A program made the position numbers and the translations under genes. From Streptomyces dysideae (GTDB lineage: Bacteria; Actinomycetota; Actinomycetes; Streptomycetales; Streptomycetaceae): DNA of 64,000 nucleotides. How positions within the stretch are numbered: the stretch's first letter is position 1; every line of letters starts with the position of its first letter. Below the pieces are notes generated by a model that did no database searches, was not told the origin of the DNA, and saw nothing but the letters and a program-made list of their open reading frames with translations. The stretch covers positions 93,223 to 157,222 of the forward strand of contig NZ_KQ949100.1 of the NCBI RefSeq assembly GCF_001514305.1. Direction: 5' to 3'. Positions 48,762 to 57,270 of this stretch are shown one piece after another.

Positions 48762-49622
48762 ATGCTCAGGCTGGGCAGGCGCGCATTCGAGGCGCACGAG
48801 CCGGTGATCATGGCGATCGTGAACCGGACCCCGGACTCCTTCTACGACCAGGGTGCGACGTTCCGCGACGAGCCCGCCCTCGCGCGCGTGGAGCAGGCGG
48901 TGGCCGAAGGGGCGGCCATCGTCGACATCGGCGGGGTCAAGGCCGGGCCGGGCGAAGAGGTGACCGCCGAGGAGGAGGCGCGGCGGACGGTCGGGTTCGT
49001 GGCCGAGGTGCGGCGGCGTTTTCCCGATGTCGTGATCAGCGTGGACACCTGGCGGGCGGATGTCGGCGAGGCGGTCTGCGAGGCGGGTGCCGATGTGCTG
49101 AACGACGCGTGGGGCGGGGTCGATCCGCGGCTGGCGGAGGTCGCGGCGCGGTACGGGGTGGGGCTGGTGTGTACGCACGCGGGTGGCTCCGAGCCGCGTA
49201 CGCGTCCGCATCGGGTGACGTACGACGACGTCATGGCGGACATTCTGCGGGTGACCGTCGGGCTGGCCGAGCGGGCGGTGGCGCTGGGGGTGCCAAGGGA
49301 GTCGGTGATGATCGATCCCGGGCACGACTTCGGGAAGAACACGCGGCACAGTCTGGAGGCGACGCGGCGGCTGGGGGAGATGGTGGAGACGGGGTGGCCG
49401 GTGCTGGTGTCCCTGTCCAACAAGGACTTCGTCGGGGAGACGCTGGACAAGCCGGTGAAGGAACGGGTGGTGGGGACGTTGGCCACGACGGCGGTGTCGG
49501 CGTGGCTGGGGGCGCAGGTGTACCGGGTGCACGAGGTCGCGGAGACCCGGCAGGTCCTGGACATGGTGGCGTCGATCGCGGGCCACCGGATGCCGGCGGT
49601 GGCCCGGCGAGGGCTGGCGTAG
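48762..49622 (+). CDS. folP2: Dihydropteroate synthase homologue, FolP2 type
   Basis: A 286-residue DHPS-fold protein: NRTPDSFYDQG at 21-31 (usual NVTPDSFSDGG), DIGGVKAGPG at 55-64 (usual DIGGESTRPG), SVDTWRADV, NDAWGG, DPGHDFGK and a final RVHEV. The core pterin-binding Asp/Asn/Lys positions are kept but the pABA/pyrophosphate loops differ, as in the mycobacterial FolP2 paralogue that does not substitute for FolP1. Catalytic function is therefore uncertain. ATG 48762 follows AGGAGAGG with long spacing; a TAGGGT -10 lies near 48700. Confidence 0.85.
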   Translation: MLRLGRRAFEAHEPVIMAIVNRTPDSFYDQGATFRDEPALARVEQAVAEGAAIVDIGGVKAGPGEEVTAEEEARRTVGFVAEVRRRFPDVVISVDTWRADVGEAVCEAGADVLNDAWGGVDPRLAEVAARYGVGLVCTHAGGSEPRTRPHRVTYDDVMADILRVTVGLAERAVALGVPRESVMIDPGHDFGKNTRHSLEATRRLGEMVETGWPVLVSLSNKDFVGETLDKPVKERVVGTLATTAVSAWLGAQVYRVHEVAETRQVLDMVASIAGHRMPAVARRGLA

Positions 49623-49663
49623 GCCATTTCTCCCGACCGTAAACGGCTGGTGGGTGGGCAAAG

Positions 49664-49717
49664 GCCGGGGGTCCAGGGGGCGGAGCCCCCTGGCGGGGTG
49701 GGAGGGGCGGAGCCCCT
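49664..49717. repeat. Streptomyces hairpin repeat in intergenic gap
   Basis: Two related hairpins with GGA loops: CCAGGGGGC/GCCCCCTGG (49673-49693) and AGGGGC/GCCCCT (49703-49717). I recall this 'GGGTCCAGGGGGCGGAGCCCCCTGG' type as a common streptomycete intergenic repeat. It separates convergent folP2 and the LOG gene (gap 49623-49786) and could terminate both. Confidence 0.75.
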
Positions 49718-49786
49718 GCGCGTCCCCACCCGCGCCGGGTGAGGTCCTGGCTCCGGGTACCCCGCGACCTCGGCCCGAGCCCCGCG

Positions 49787-50545
49787 CTAGCGGCCCGCCT
49801 CCTTCGACACCAACGCCACCGCCTCGTCCACGTCGTCCGTGACGTGGAACAGCAGCAGGTCGTGTTCCGAGGCCTTGCCCTGGGCGATGAGGGTGTTCTT
49901 GAGCCAGTCGACCAGGCCGCCCCAGTACTCCGTGCCGAAGAGGACGATGGGGAAGCGGGTCACCTTCTGGGTCTGGACCAGGGTGAGGGCCTCGAAGAGT
50001 TCGTCGAGGGTGCCGAGGCCGCCGGGCAGGACCACGAAGCCCTGCGCGTACTTCACGAACATCATCTTCCGGACGAAGAAGTAGCGGAAGTTGAGGCCGA
50101 TGTCGACGTAGGGGTTGAGGCCCTGTTCGAAGGGGAGCTCGATGCCGAGGCCCACCGAGATGCCGTTCGCCTCGCAGGCGCCCTTGTTCGCCGCCTCCAT
50201 CGCGCCGGGGCCGCCGCCCGTGATCACCGCGAAGCCCGCCTCGACCAGGCCGCGGCCGAGGCGGACGCCCGCCTCGTACTCGGGCGAGTCGACGGATGTG
50301 CGCGCCGAGCCGAACACGCTGATCGCGGCGGGGAGTTCGGCGAGTGTGCCGAAGCCCTCGATGAACTCCGACTGGATGCGCAGGACCCGCCAGGGATCCG
50401 TGTGGACCCAGTCCGACGGCCCGCCCGCGTCCAGCAGCCGCTGGTCGGTCGTGCTGGCCGTCACCTGGCCCCGCCTGCGGAGGACCGGTCCCAGACGCTG
50501 CTCCGACGGTGGCTGGTTCTTCCCCTCGGGGTTGCCGGTAGCCAT
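49787..50545 (-). CDS. LOG/TIGR00730 family Rossmann-fold protein
   Basis: A 252-residue protein with the LOG signature PGGLGTLDE, GGGPGAMEAANKGA and ISVFGSART. The family includes cytokinin riboside 5'-monophosphate phosphoribohydrolases (formerly misnamed lysine decarboxylases); AMP or a related nucleotide is the likely substrate. The ~40-residue N-terminal extension (NPEGKNQPPSEQRLGPVLRRRG) is typical of the actinobacterial version. ATG 50545 has GGAGGGAG upstream. Confidence 0.9.
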   Translation of the reverse strand: MATGNPEGKNQPPSEQRLGPVLRRRGQVTASTTDQRLLDAGGPSDWVHTDPWRVLRIQSEFIEGFGTLAELPAAISVFGSARTSVDSPEYEAGVRLGRGLVEAGFAVITGGGPGAMEAANKGACEANGISVGLGIELPFEQGLNPYVDIGLNFRYFFVRKMMFVKYAQGFVVLPGGLGTLDELFEALTLVQTQKVTRFPIVLFGTEYWGGLVDWLKNTLIAQGKASEHDLLLFHVTDDVDEAVALVSKEAGR

Positions 50546-50659
50546 GTGCGCTCCCTCCGTGTCGGGGTCTTTCCACCTCAGCGTAGATCTACGCGGGTTA
50601 CGGACGAGGGACATGAGCATGTCCGCCATGAAGCGCCGTCAAGCACGCCTGGCGGAAAC

Positions 50660-51739
50660 TCATGCCGTCAGCCAGGTCCGCAGCCGCTCCTCCCCCGCCA
50701 GGATCTTCGCCGTGTCCACGCGTTCGTCGCGCTTGTGTGCCAGGTGCGGGTTCCCGGGTCCGTAGTTGACCGCCGGGACGCCCAGGGAGGAGAACCGTGA
50801 CACGTCCGTCCAGCCGTACTTGGGCTGCGGGGTGCCGCCCACCGCCTTGATGAACGCCGCTGCCGCCGGATGGGACAGCCCCGGCAGCGCCGCGCCGCTG
50901 TGGTCGTCCACCACGAACTCCGCCACCCCGCAGTCCGCGAACACCTCGCGCACATGGGCCAGCGCCTCCTCCTCCGAACGGTCCGGGGCGTAGCGGAAGT
51001 TGACCGTCACCACGCACGCGTCGGGGATGACGTTGCCCGCCACGCCGCCCGTGATCCCGACCGCGCTCAGGCCCTCGCGGTACTCCAGGCCGTCGATCAC
51101 CGGGTAGCGCGGCTCGTACGCCGCCAGCTTCGCCAGGATCGGCGCCGCCGCGTGGATCGCGTTCGAGCCCATCCAGCTGCGCGCGGAGTGGGCGCGCTCG
51201 CCCTCCGTCTTCAGCAGCACCCTGAGCGTGCCCTGGCAGCCGCCCTCGACCTGGCCGTCCGACGGTTCCAGCAGCACCGCGAAGTCGCCCTCCAGCCACT
51301 CGGGGTGGGCTTCCGACACGTGCTTGAGACCGTTCAGGTCCGCGGCCACCTCTTCGTTGTCGTAGAAGACGAAGGTCAGGTCGCGGTTCGGGGCGGGAAC
51401 CGTCTCCGCGATGCGCAGCTGGACCGCGACGCCCGCCTTCATGTCGCAGGTGCCGCAGCCCCACAGCACGCCGTCCTCGTCCAGCCGCGAGGGGACGTTG
51501 TCCGCGATCGGCACCGTGTCGATGTGCCCGGCGAGGATCACGCGCTCCGGGCGGCCCAGGTTCGTCCGGGCCACGACGTTGTTGCCGTACCGGTCGACGG
51601 TGAGGTGCGGCAGGGCGCGCAGGGCGGTCTCGATCGCGTCCGCGAGGGGCTTCTCCGTGCCGCTCTCCGAGGGGAAGTCGACGAGCTGCGCGGTGAGCCG
51701 GGCGGCGTCCAGCGTGAGGTCAAGAGGGGTGTCGGCCAT
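50660..51739 (-). CDS. dapE: Succinyl-diaminopimelate desuccinylase
   Basis: A 359-residue M20 metallopeptidase-fold enzyme, hydrolysing N-succinyl-LL-DAP in lysine/peptidoglycan precursor synthesis. Metal-site motifs: AGHIDTVP, GCGTCDMKAG, FYDNEEVA (catalytic/metal Glu), EPSDGQVEGGCQGTL, and the C-terminal YGPGNPHLAHKRDE. ATG 51739 lies 7 nt after TAGGGT (51752-51747), so it is probably leaderless. It is divergent from a second leaderless gene at 51834, only 94 bp away. dapC is 2 kb further on. Confidence 0.93.
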   Translation of the reverse strand: MADTPLDLTLDAARLTAQLVDFPSESGTEKPLADAIETALRALPHLTVDRYGNNVVARTNLGRPERVILAGHIDTVPIADNVPSRLDEDGVLWGCGTCDMKAGVAVQLRIAETVPAPNRDLTFVFYDNEEVAADLNGLKHVSEAHPEWLEGDFAVLLEPSDGQVEGGCQGTLRVLLKTEGERAHSARSWMGSNAIHAAAPILAKLAAYEPRYPVIDGLEYREGLSAVGITGGVAGNVIPDACVVTVNFRYAPDRSEEEALAHVREVFADCGVAEFVVDDHSGAALPGLSHPAAAAFIKAVGGTPQPKYGWTDVSRFSSLGVPAVNYGPGNPHLAHKRDERVDTAKILAGEERLRTWLTA

Positions 51740-51833
51740 GGTGTCGACCCTAACGCCCCGGGTCCGCCCGCCCGCCTTCCCCATCTTCACCATTCCTCCC
51801 ATACTCCTCGGTAACCTCCGCTACCTTAGAGGC

Positions 51834-52796
51834 GTGCCAGAGCCGTCATCCACCCGCAAACGCCGTGGCCGCCTATTCCGTGCCGGGGCGGCCCTCGTGG
51901 TTCTCCTCGCCGTCGCGGGCTATCTCGTGGCGCAGTACGTCACCGGAGGCGCCGGCGCCCCGGGCTGCAAGGTCGTCTCGGGCGGCCGCGCCGGGGCGAC
52001 GTACGAGTTCACGCCGGAGCAGGCGGTGAACGCGGCGACGATCGCCGCCGTGGGCACCGGACGCGGGCTGCCCGAGCGGGCCGTGACGATCGCGCTCGCC
52101 ACCGCGCTCCAGGAGTCGGGTCTGCGCAACATCGAGCACGGCGACCGGGACTCCCTCGGCCTGTTCCAGCAGCGCCCCTCGCAGGGCTGGGGCACGGAGC
52201 AGGAGATCATGGACCCGGCCTACGCGGCGGACATCTTCTACGAGCACCTCGTCAAGGTCCCCGACTACACGCGACTCCCGCTCACCGACGCCGCACAGCG
52301 CGTGCAGCGCAGCGGCTTCCCGCAGGCGTACGCCAAGCACGAGCCGGACGCCACGCTGCTCGCCTCCGCGCTCACCGGCCGTTCGGCGGCCACCCTCACC
52401 TGCGAGGGACGCCGCGGCGCCACCCCGACCGCCGGCCCGGACGCCGTACGGGCCGCGCTGGTACGGGACTTCGGACAGGACGCGCTGCAGTCGGCCGCAG
52501 CCGAGGTGGGCGACAAGAAGGCGACACCGGCGCCGACGCCGTCGGTGAGCGCGGACGGGCGGGTCATGACGCTGCCCGTGACCGGCGACGGCGGCGGGCG
52601 CGGCCTCCGTGAACGCGGCTGGCAGCTGGCGCACTGGGCCGTGGCCAACGCCTCCGATCTGCACATCGCACGTGTCGCGTACGCCGGGCGGGTGTGGACC
52701 GCCGGGAACACGGACAGCCAGTGGCGTCCGGCCGACGCGCAGGGCACACAGGGCACACAGGGCACGGACTCGGTCCGCATCACGACTGCTCAGTAG
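51834..52796 (+). CDS. Membrane-anchored lysozyme-like protein
   Basis: A 320-residue protein: N-terminal membrane anchor (LFRAGAALVVLLAVAGYLVAQYV) and an exported domain with IALATALQESGLRNIEHGDRDSLGLFQQRPSQGWG, which has the look of a lytic-transglycosylase/lysozyme-like fold (catalytic-type Glu in QESGL, then SLGLFQQRPSQGW). A C-terminal domain (HIARVAYAGRVW) follows, ending with a short GTQ repeat. GTG 51834 lies 6 nt after TACCTT (51822-51827), indicating a leaderless transcript. Enzymatic activity is inference. Confidence 0.78.
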   Translation: MPEPSSTRKRRGRLFRAGAALVVLLAVAGYLVAQYVTGGAGAPGCKVVSGGRAGATYEFTPEQAVNAATIAAVGTGRGLPERAVTIALATALQESGLRNIEHGDRDSLGLFQQRPSQGWGTEQEIMDPAYAADIFYEHLVKVPDYTRLPLTDAAQRVQRSGFPQAYAKHEPDATLLASALTGRSAATLTCEGRRGATPTAGPDAVRAALVRDFGQDALQSAAAEVGDKKATPAPTPSVSADGRVMTLPVTGDGGGRGLRERGWQLAHWAVANASDLHIARVAYAGRVWTAGNTDSQWRPADAQGTQGTQGTDSVRITTAQ

Positions 52797-52965
52797 TACG
52801 GACGCTCACTCTCAGGGGTTACGCGGGGCGTGCGCCGGCGGCGGCGTTCGCAGGTTTTCGCGAGGTCGGCCCCGTATCCGCCAAATACCTTGAGAGCAAA
52901 GGGCTGTAAGGATTCGGCAGACTTTCGGACCGGGCGCCGTTTGCCCGATTTTATCCGCAGCTGAT

Positions 52966-52978
52966 AATGCGACGCATT
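52966..52978. promoter_or_regulatory. Inverted repeat AATGCG-A-CGCATT
   Basis: Perfect 6-bp arms around one base, in an A/T-rich part of the 278-bp gap 52797-53074, about 100 bp upstream of the secreted-protein gene. A plausible operator. Confidence 0.4.
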
Positions 52979-53074
52979 GCCAACTCTTTGCATTGCGCCG
53001 CCGCAACCTTCGCGGTCTTCGAGCGGTAGTCACTGCGTCCGACCGGAGATCAACAAACCAGTCGAAGGAGCATC

Positions 53075-53608
53075 ATGACCCTCCCCCTGACCCGCCGAAT
53101 CGCCCGTGCCGCGCTGCTCGTCGCTGCGGGAGCGGCTGCCGGGGTCGGTGCGGCCGGCTCCGCCAGCGCGGCCCCCGACCTGCCGGCCACGCCGAACCTC
53201 GGCGGGCTGACCGCGCTGGACGGTGCGAACGTCGTCGACGGCGCGGCTCAGAAGACCACGGGGCTCGCGGGCGGCGCCGTCGACACGGCAGTCGACAAGG
53301 CGGTGCCGACCGCGGAAGAGACCGGCGAAACGGTGACCAGGACCGGCGGTGAGACCGTGAAGAAGGCGGTGCCGACCGCGGCCAAGACCGGCGGCACGGT
53401 GACCAAGACCGGCGGCAAAGTCGTGAAGAAGACGACGCCCGCGGCGCAGGAGACCGCTGGTGACGCGGCCGGCTCGGCCGGGGACGTCCTCGGTGAGACC
53501 ACGTCCACGGCGACCGAGGGCGGCCTGCCGACGGACTCGCTCACCAAGGGCGGCGGCCTGCCGGAGGCGGGCTCCTTGCCGGTGCAGGGGCTGCCGCTGG
53601 GCGGCTGA
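53075..53608 (+). CDS. Secreted repetitive Ala/Gly/Thr-rich protein
   Basis: A 177-residue exported protein: RR-containing signal peptide ending ASA|AP, then a low-complexity body with KAVPTAxxTGxTVTxTGGxxVKK units repeated two to three times and a Gly/Leu-rich end. No catalytic motif. ATG 53075 has GAAGGAG upstream. Role could be surface or cell-wall associated; I do not recognise a family domain. Confidence 0.75.
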   Translation: MTLPLTRRIARAALLVAAGAAAGVGAAGSASAAPDLPATPNLGGLTALDGANVVDGAAQKTTGLAGGAVDTAVDKAVPTAEETGETVTRTGGETVKKAVPTAAKTGGTVTKTGGKVVKKTTPAAQETAGDAAGSAGDVLGETTSTATEGGLPTDSLTKGGGLPEAGSLPVQGLPLGG

Positions 53609-53627
53609 GCGCCCCGCTTGAGCCGAC

Positions 53628-53660
53628 GAAGGGGTCCAGGGTTGCTCCCTGGACCCCTTC
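53628..53660. terminator. Bidirectional terminator
   Basis: Perfect 14-bp stem (53628-53641 with 53647-53660), 5-nt loop, followed by a C/T-rich run; between the convergent secreted protein and dapC. Confidence 0.85.
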
Positions 53661-53678
53661 CCTTCTCTCTGTCTGTAC

Positions 53679-54770
53679 CTACAGGCGTTCTACGGCCGCC
53701 CGCACCCTCTCGTCCGTCGCCGTGAGCGCCACGCGTACGTGGTTCTCGCCCGCCTCGCCGTAGAAGTCGCCCGGGGCCACCAGGATGCCGAGCCCGGCCA
53801 GGTGGGCCACCGTGTCCCAGCAGGACTCGTCGCGGGTGGCCCAGAGGTAGAGGCTGGCCTCGCTGTGCTCGATGCGGAAGCCGTGCCCCAGCAGCGCCTC
53901 GCGCAGGGCGGTGCGGCGGGCCGCGTAGCGTTCGCGCTGTTCGCGGACGTGGACGTCGTCGCCGAGGGCCGCCACCACCGCCGCCTGTGTCGGCGCCGGC
54001 GTCATCATGCCGCCGTGCTTGCGGATCTCCAGGAGGGGGCCCAGGACCGCCGGGTCACCGGCCAGGAAGGCGGCGCGGTAGCCCGCGAGGTTGGAGCGTT
54101 TGGAGAGGGAGTGGACGGAGACGATGCCCTCGTACGAGCCGCCGTTCACGTCCGGATGGAGGACCGAGACCGGCTCCGCCTCCCAGCCCAGCTCCAGGTA
54201 GCACTCGTCGGAGAAGATCAGGATGCCGTGCTCGCGGGCCCAGGCCACGATCCGGGTCAGTTCGGCCTTCGAGAGGACCCTGCCGGTCGGGTTGGACGGG
54301 GAGTTCAGCCACAGGAGCTTCAGCCCCTCGGGGTCCAGCGTCGTCGGGTCGTCGTAGACCTCGTAGTCCGCGCGGGCCAGGCGGGCGCCGACCTCGTACG
54401 TCGGGTAGGCCAGGCGCGGGTACGCGACCTTGTCGCCGGGGCCGAGGCCGAGCTGGGTGGGGAGCCAGGCGACGAGTTCCTTGGAGCCGACGATCGGCAG
54501 GACGTGCCGGTGCGTGACGTCACGGGCGCCCAGCCGGCGTTCGACCCAGCCGGTGATCGCGTCGCGCAGCTCGGGCGTGCCCCACACGGTCGGATAGCCC
54601 GGCGAGTCGGCCGCGGCGACCAGCGCCTTCTGGATCAGCTCGGGGACCGGGTCGACCGGGGTGCCGACGGAGAGGTCGACGATGCCGCCGGGGTGCGCGG
54701 AAGCCGTCGCCTTGTAGGGCGCCAGCTTGTCCCAGGGGAAGGTGGGGAGACGGTCGGAGACTGCGGACAC
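53679..54770 (-). CDS. dapC: Succinyldiaminopimelate transaminase DapC
   Basis: A 363-residue fold-type I PLP aminotransferase of the actinobacterial DapC kind: GTPVDPVPELIQKAL, YPTVWGTPELRDAI, NSPSNPTGRVL, DECYLELGW and the Schiff-base lysine in SLSKRSNLAGYRAA. It aminates N-succinyl-2-amino-6-ketopimelate in the DAP/lysine route that dapE completes. GTG 54770 was taken as start because the family begins at SDRLPTFPWDKL. Downstream of ferredoxin with a long inverted repeat between them. Confidence 0.9.
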   Translation of the reverse strand: MSAVSDRLPTFPWDKLAPYKATASAHPGGIVDLSVGTPVDPVPELIQKALVAAADSPGYPTVWGTPELRDAITGWVERRLGARDVTHRHVLPIVGSKELVAWLPTQLGLGPGDKVAYPRLAYPTYEVGARLARADYEVYDDPTTLDPEGLKLLWLNSPSNPTGRVLSKAELTRIVAWAREHGILIFSDECYLELGWEAEPVSVLHPDVNGGSYEGIVSVHSLSKRSNLAGYRAAFLAGDPAVLGPLLEIRKHGGMMTPAPTQAAVVAALGDDVHVREQRERYAARRTALREALLGHGFRIEHSEASLYLWATRDESCWDTVAHLAGLGILVAPGDFYGEAGENHVRVALTATDERVRAAVERL

Positions 54771-54816
54771 GGGTTCTGGCTCACTTTCTGGTCGTACGAG
54801 CCGTGTGTACGGCAAA

Positions 54817-54870
54817 CGCCTCGGTCCCGTACGGCGATCTGGGGTGATCAGGCCGTACGGGACCGAGGCG
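54817..54870. terminator. 19-bp perfect inverted repeat between fdxA and dapC
   Basis: Arms 54817-54835 and 54852-54870 are perfectly complementary with a 16-nt loop. It lies between the ferredoxin stop and the dapC start and could terminate or attenuate read-through into dapC, or bind a regulator. Confidence 0.7.
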
Positions 54871-54899
54871 GCGCGGATGCGGTCGCCCGCCGACCTTGG

Positions 54900-55217
54900 T
54901 CAGGCCTGCGGCGGCAACGCGGCGATGAAGGGGTGGTCCCGCTCGATCAGGCCCAGCTTGCTCGCACCGCCAGGGGAGCCGAGCTCGTCGAAGAACTCGA
55001 CGTTCGCCTTGTAGTAGTCCTTCCACTCCTCCGGAGTGTCGTCCTCGTAGAAGATCGCCTCGACCGGGCAGACCGGCTCACAGGCACCACAGTCGACGCA
55101 TTCGTCCGGGTGGATGTACAAGGACCTGGAGCCCTCGTAGATGCAGTCGACCGGGCACTCCTCGATGCACGCCTTGTCCTTGACGTCGACACAAGGCTGC
55201 GCGATGACGTAGGTCAC
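54900..55217 (-). CDS. fdxA: 7Fe/8Fe ferredoxin
   Basis: A 105-residue ferredoxin with Cys at 9, 17, 21, 25, 40, 43, 46 and 50 (ACIEECPVDCIYEG and CVDCGACEPVCPVEAI), the pattern of actinobacterial 3Fe-4S/4Fe-4S ferredoxins, plus the typical C-terminal extension YYKANVEFFDELGSPGGASKLG. Electron donor to P450s and reductases. Adjacent to dapC, as in mycobacteria. Confidence 0.93.
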   Translation of the reverse strand: MTYVIAQPCVDVKDKACIEECPVDCIYEGSRSLYIHPDECVDCGACEPVCPVEAIFYEDDTPEEWKDYYKANVEFFDELGSPGGASKLGLIERDHPFIAALPPQA

Positions 55218-55357
55218 GCTGTCGTTCCTCCTCGATAGGGCGCTGGCGGGCCTCCACAGGCTCCGCCGCCTGGCGCGCGGGAGCGCGGCGTCGTCGATGC
55301 CCGCCTCTAGTATCTCCGTTCCTGGCCATGATCCGAACAGGAGGGGTGAACTGACCT

Positions 55358-56371
55358 GTGGAAATCTCTGCGACGGGGCGCCTTGAGGTCCGTATCACCG
55401 CTGCTGACGTGGGCAAACGGGTCTCTGTGCGGACCTTGATCGGACATGCCGCTCCGGGTGAGAAGTTCACCGACACGGTGGGTGTTCTCGCATCGTGGGA
55501 CAGTGGTGTGCTGCTGATCACACGGAAGAGTGGCGAGACCGTCCGGATTCCGGAGTCGTCGCTGGTCGCGGGCAAAGTGGTGCCGGCCGCTCCGGCCCGT
55601 CGGCGCGGCCCCGCCGCCTCGTACGAGGAGCTGGCGCACGTCTCCTCGCGCGCGTGGCGGCCGGTGGAGAGCGAGCGGCTCGGCGACTGGGAGCTGCGGG
55701 CCGCGTCCGGGTTCACCCGGCGGGCCAACTCGGTGCTGCCGCTCGGCGACCCGGGCCGACCGCTCGACGAGGCCCTGTCCGCCGTACGGCGGTGGTACGG
55801 CGACCGCGGGCTGCCCGCGTACATCCAGACCGCCACCGGCGCCGCGGGCACGCAGGAGCTGCTGTGCGCGGAGCTGGAGCGGCGCGGATGGGTACGCGAG
55901 GTGACCGCCGAGCTGTGGACCGGCGCACTGGCGCCCCTCGCCGACCGGGCCGAGGCGTCCGGGGTGCTGCTCTCACGGGCGGCGGACGAGGCCTGGCTCG
56001 CCCGGTATCAGCGCAGGGGGGTGAGCGAGGTGGCCCTGCGGGTGCTGGGGAGCGGGCCCTCGGTGTGGTTCGCGACGGTGCCCGGAGAGGGCGGTGCCGC
56101 GCCCGCCGCCATCGGGCGGTGCGTGGTGGACGGGCGGTGGGCCGGGTTCGCCGCGGTCGAGGTCGATCCGGCGCTGCGGCGGCGCGGGCTGGCCGGTGCG
56201 GTGATGGCCGCGCTGGCCCGGCGGGCACTGGACGAGGGGGCGTCGGCGGCCTGGCTGCAGGTCGAGACGGACAACACGGCCGCGCGGGCTCTGTACGCCG
56301 GTATGGGATTCGCCGCGCACCACGCGTACCACCACTGCCGTGAGCCGGTCGCCTCCGGCGGTTCGCGGTAG
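55358..56371 (+). CDS. GNAT-family N-acetyltransferase with N-terminal beta domain
   Basis: A 337-residue two-part protein. Residues 1-~75 form a small beta-barrel-like domain (VRITAADVGKRVSVRTLIG..., GVLLITRKSGETVRIP). The C-terminal half has the GNAT acetyl-CoA motif VEVDPALRRRGLAGAVMAALARRAL followed by WLQVETDNTAARALYAGMGF. The acetyl acceptor is unknown. GTG 55358 starts at the conserved N-terminus with a GGAGGGGTG somewhat far upstream. The next gene starts 29 bp later, so they form an operon. Confidence 0.87.
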   Translation: MEISATGRLEVRITAADVGKRVSVRTLIGHAAPGEKFTDTVGVLASWDSGVLLITRKSGETVRIPESSLVAGKVVPAAPARRRGPAASYEELAHVSSRAWRPVESERLGDWELRAASGFTRRANSVLPLGDPGRPLDEALSAVRRWYGDRGLPAYIQTATGAAGTQELLCAELERRGWVREVTAELWTGALAPLADRAEASGVLLSRAADEAWLARYQRRGVSEVALRVLGSGPSVWFATVPGEGGAAPAAIGRCVVDGRWAGFAAVEVDPALRRRGLAGAVMAALARRALDEGASAAWLQVETDNTAARALYAGMGFAAHHAYHHCREPVASGGSR

Positions 56372-56400
56372 CGATCGCTGTGAAAGGGCACGAGCCAGCT

Positions 56401-57252
56401 ATGCGTCCCCCCTATCCGCCCCCGCCCGAACGTTCCGCCGAGCTGCGGCGGCGGTTCGCCGAGGAAGCGCGGTCCGAGCGGCCCGATCTGTCCATGCTGT
56501 GTCTGCTGGTGGGGGCCGAGGCGGACGGGGCGCTGGACGAGGCGGGCATGGACGCGGCCCAGATCGAACTGGACCGGCTGGCGGGACAGCTGCCGTTCCG
56601 TCCCGGTGGGCCGCGGTCTTGGGCGGTGGTGCTGCGGGAGCTGCTCGGGGAGCGGTGCGGGTTTCGCGGCTCCGCCGCGGACTATCAGCGCGTCGAGTCG
56701 TCGCTGCTGCATCAGGTTCTGGTGCGGCGTCGGGGGCTGCCGATCCTGTTGTCCGTGGTGTGGATGGAGGTGGCTCGGCGGGCGGGGGCTCCGGTGTACG
56801 GGGTGGCTCTGCCGGGGCACTTCGTGGTGGGCTTCGGGCCGCCTGACGAGCAGGTGCTGGCCGATCCGTTCGACGGGGGGCGGGTGCTGACCGGGGGCGA
56901 TGCGGAGATGTTGGTGGCGGGGGCCACGGGGGCGGCGTTGCATCCGTCGATGTTGTCGCCCGCTGATCCGTTGGATGTGGTGCTGCGGATCTTGAACAAT
57001 GTGCGGGCTTGGGCTGCGGCTCGGCCCGAGCGGACGGATGTTGCGTTGTGGGCGGTGGAGCTGTCGCTGTTGTTGCCTTCGCATCCGGCTCGGTTGCGGT
57101 ATGAGTGGGCGCAGTTGCTGGTGCAGCGGGGGGATTTTCTCCGGGGGGCGGACGAGCTTGAGGCGTATGCCGATGTGGTGGCCGCGGTGGATGAGGCTGC
57201 GGCTGAGCGGGTGCGGAGGCAGGCCGCCGCTGCGAGGGCCATGTTGAACTGA
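56401..57252 (+). CDS. SirB1/transglutaminase-like family protein
   Basis: A 283-residue protein of the SirB1 N-terminal (transglutaminase-like) family: DLSMLCLLVGAEAD, YQRVESSLLHQVLVRRRGLPILLSVVWMEVARRAG, VYGVALPGHFVVGF (His of the triad-like site) and ADPFDGG, followed by helical repeats. A catalytic Cys is not seen in the usual place, so enzymatic activity is doubtful. ATG 56401 is preferred to GTG 56380. Downstream of the GNAT gene. Confidence 0.82.
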   Translation: MRPPYPPPPERSAELRRRFAEEARSERPDLSMLCLLVGAEADGALDEAGMDAAQIELDRLAGQLPFRPGGPRSWAVVLRELLGERCGFRGSAADYQRVESSLLHQVLVRRRGLPILLSVVWMEVARRAGAPVYGVALPGHFVVGFGPPDEQVLADPFDGGRVLTGGDAEMLVAGATGAALHPSMLSPADPLDVVLRILNNVRAWAAARPERTDVALWAVELSLLLPSHPARLRYEWAQLLVQRGDFLRGADELEAYADVVAAVDEAAAERVRRQAAAARAMLN

Positions 57253-57270
57253 TGGGGCGCCTGCCGGTTC

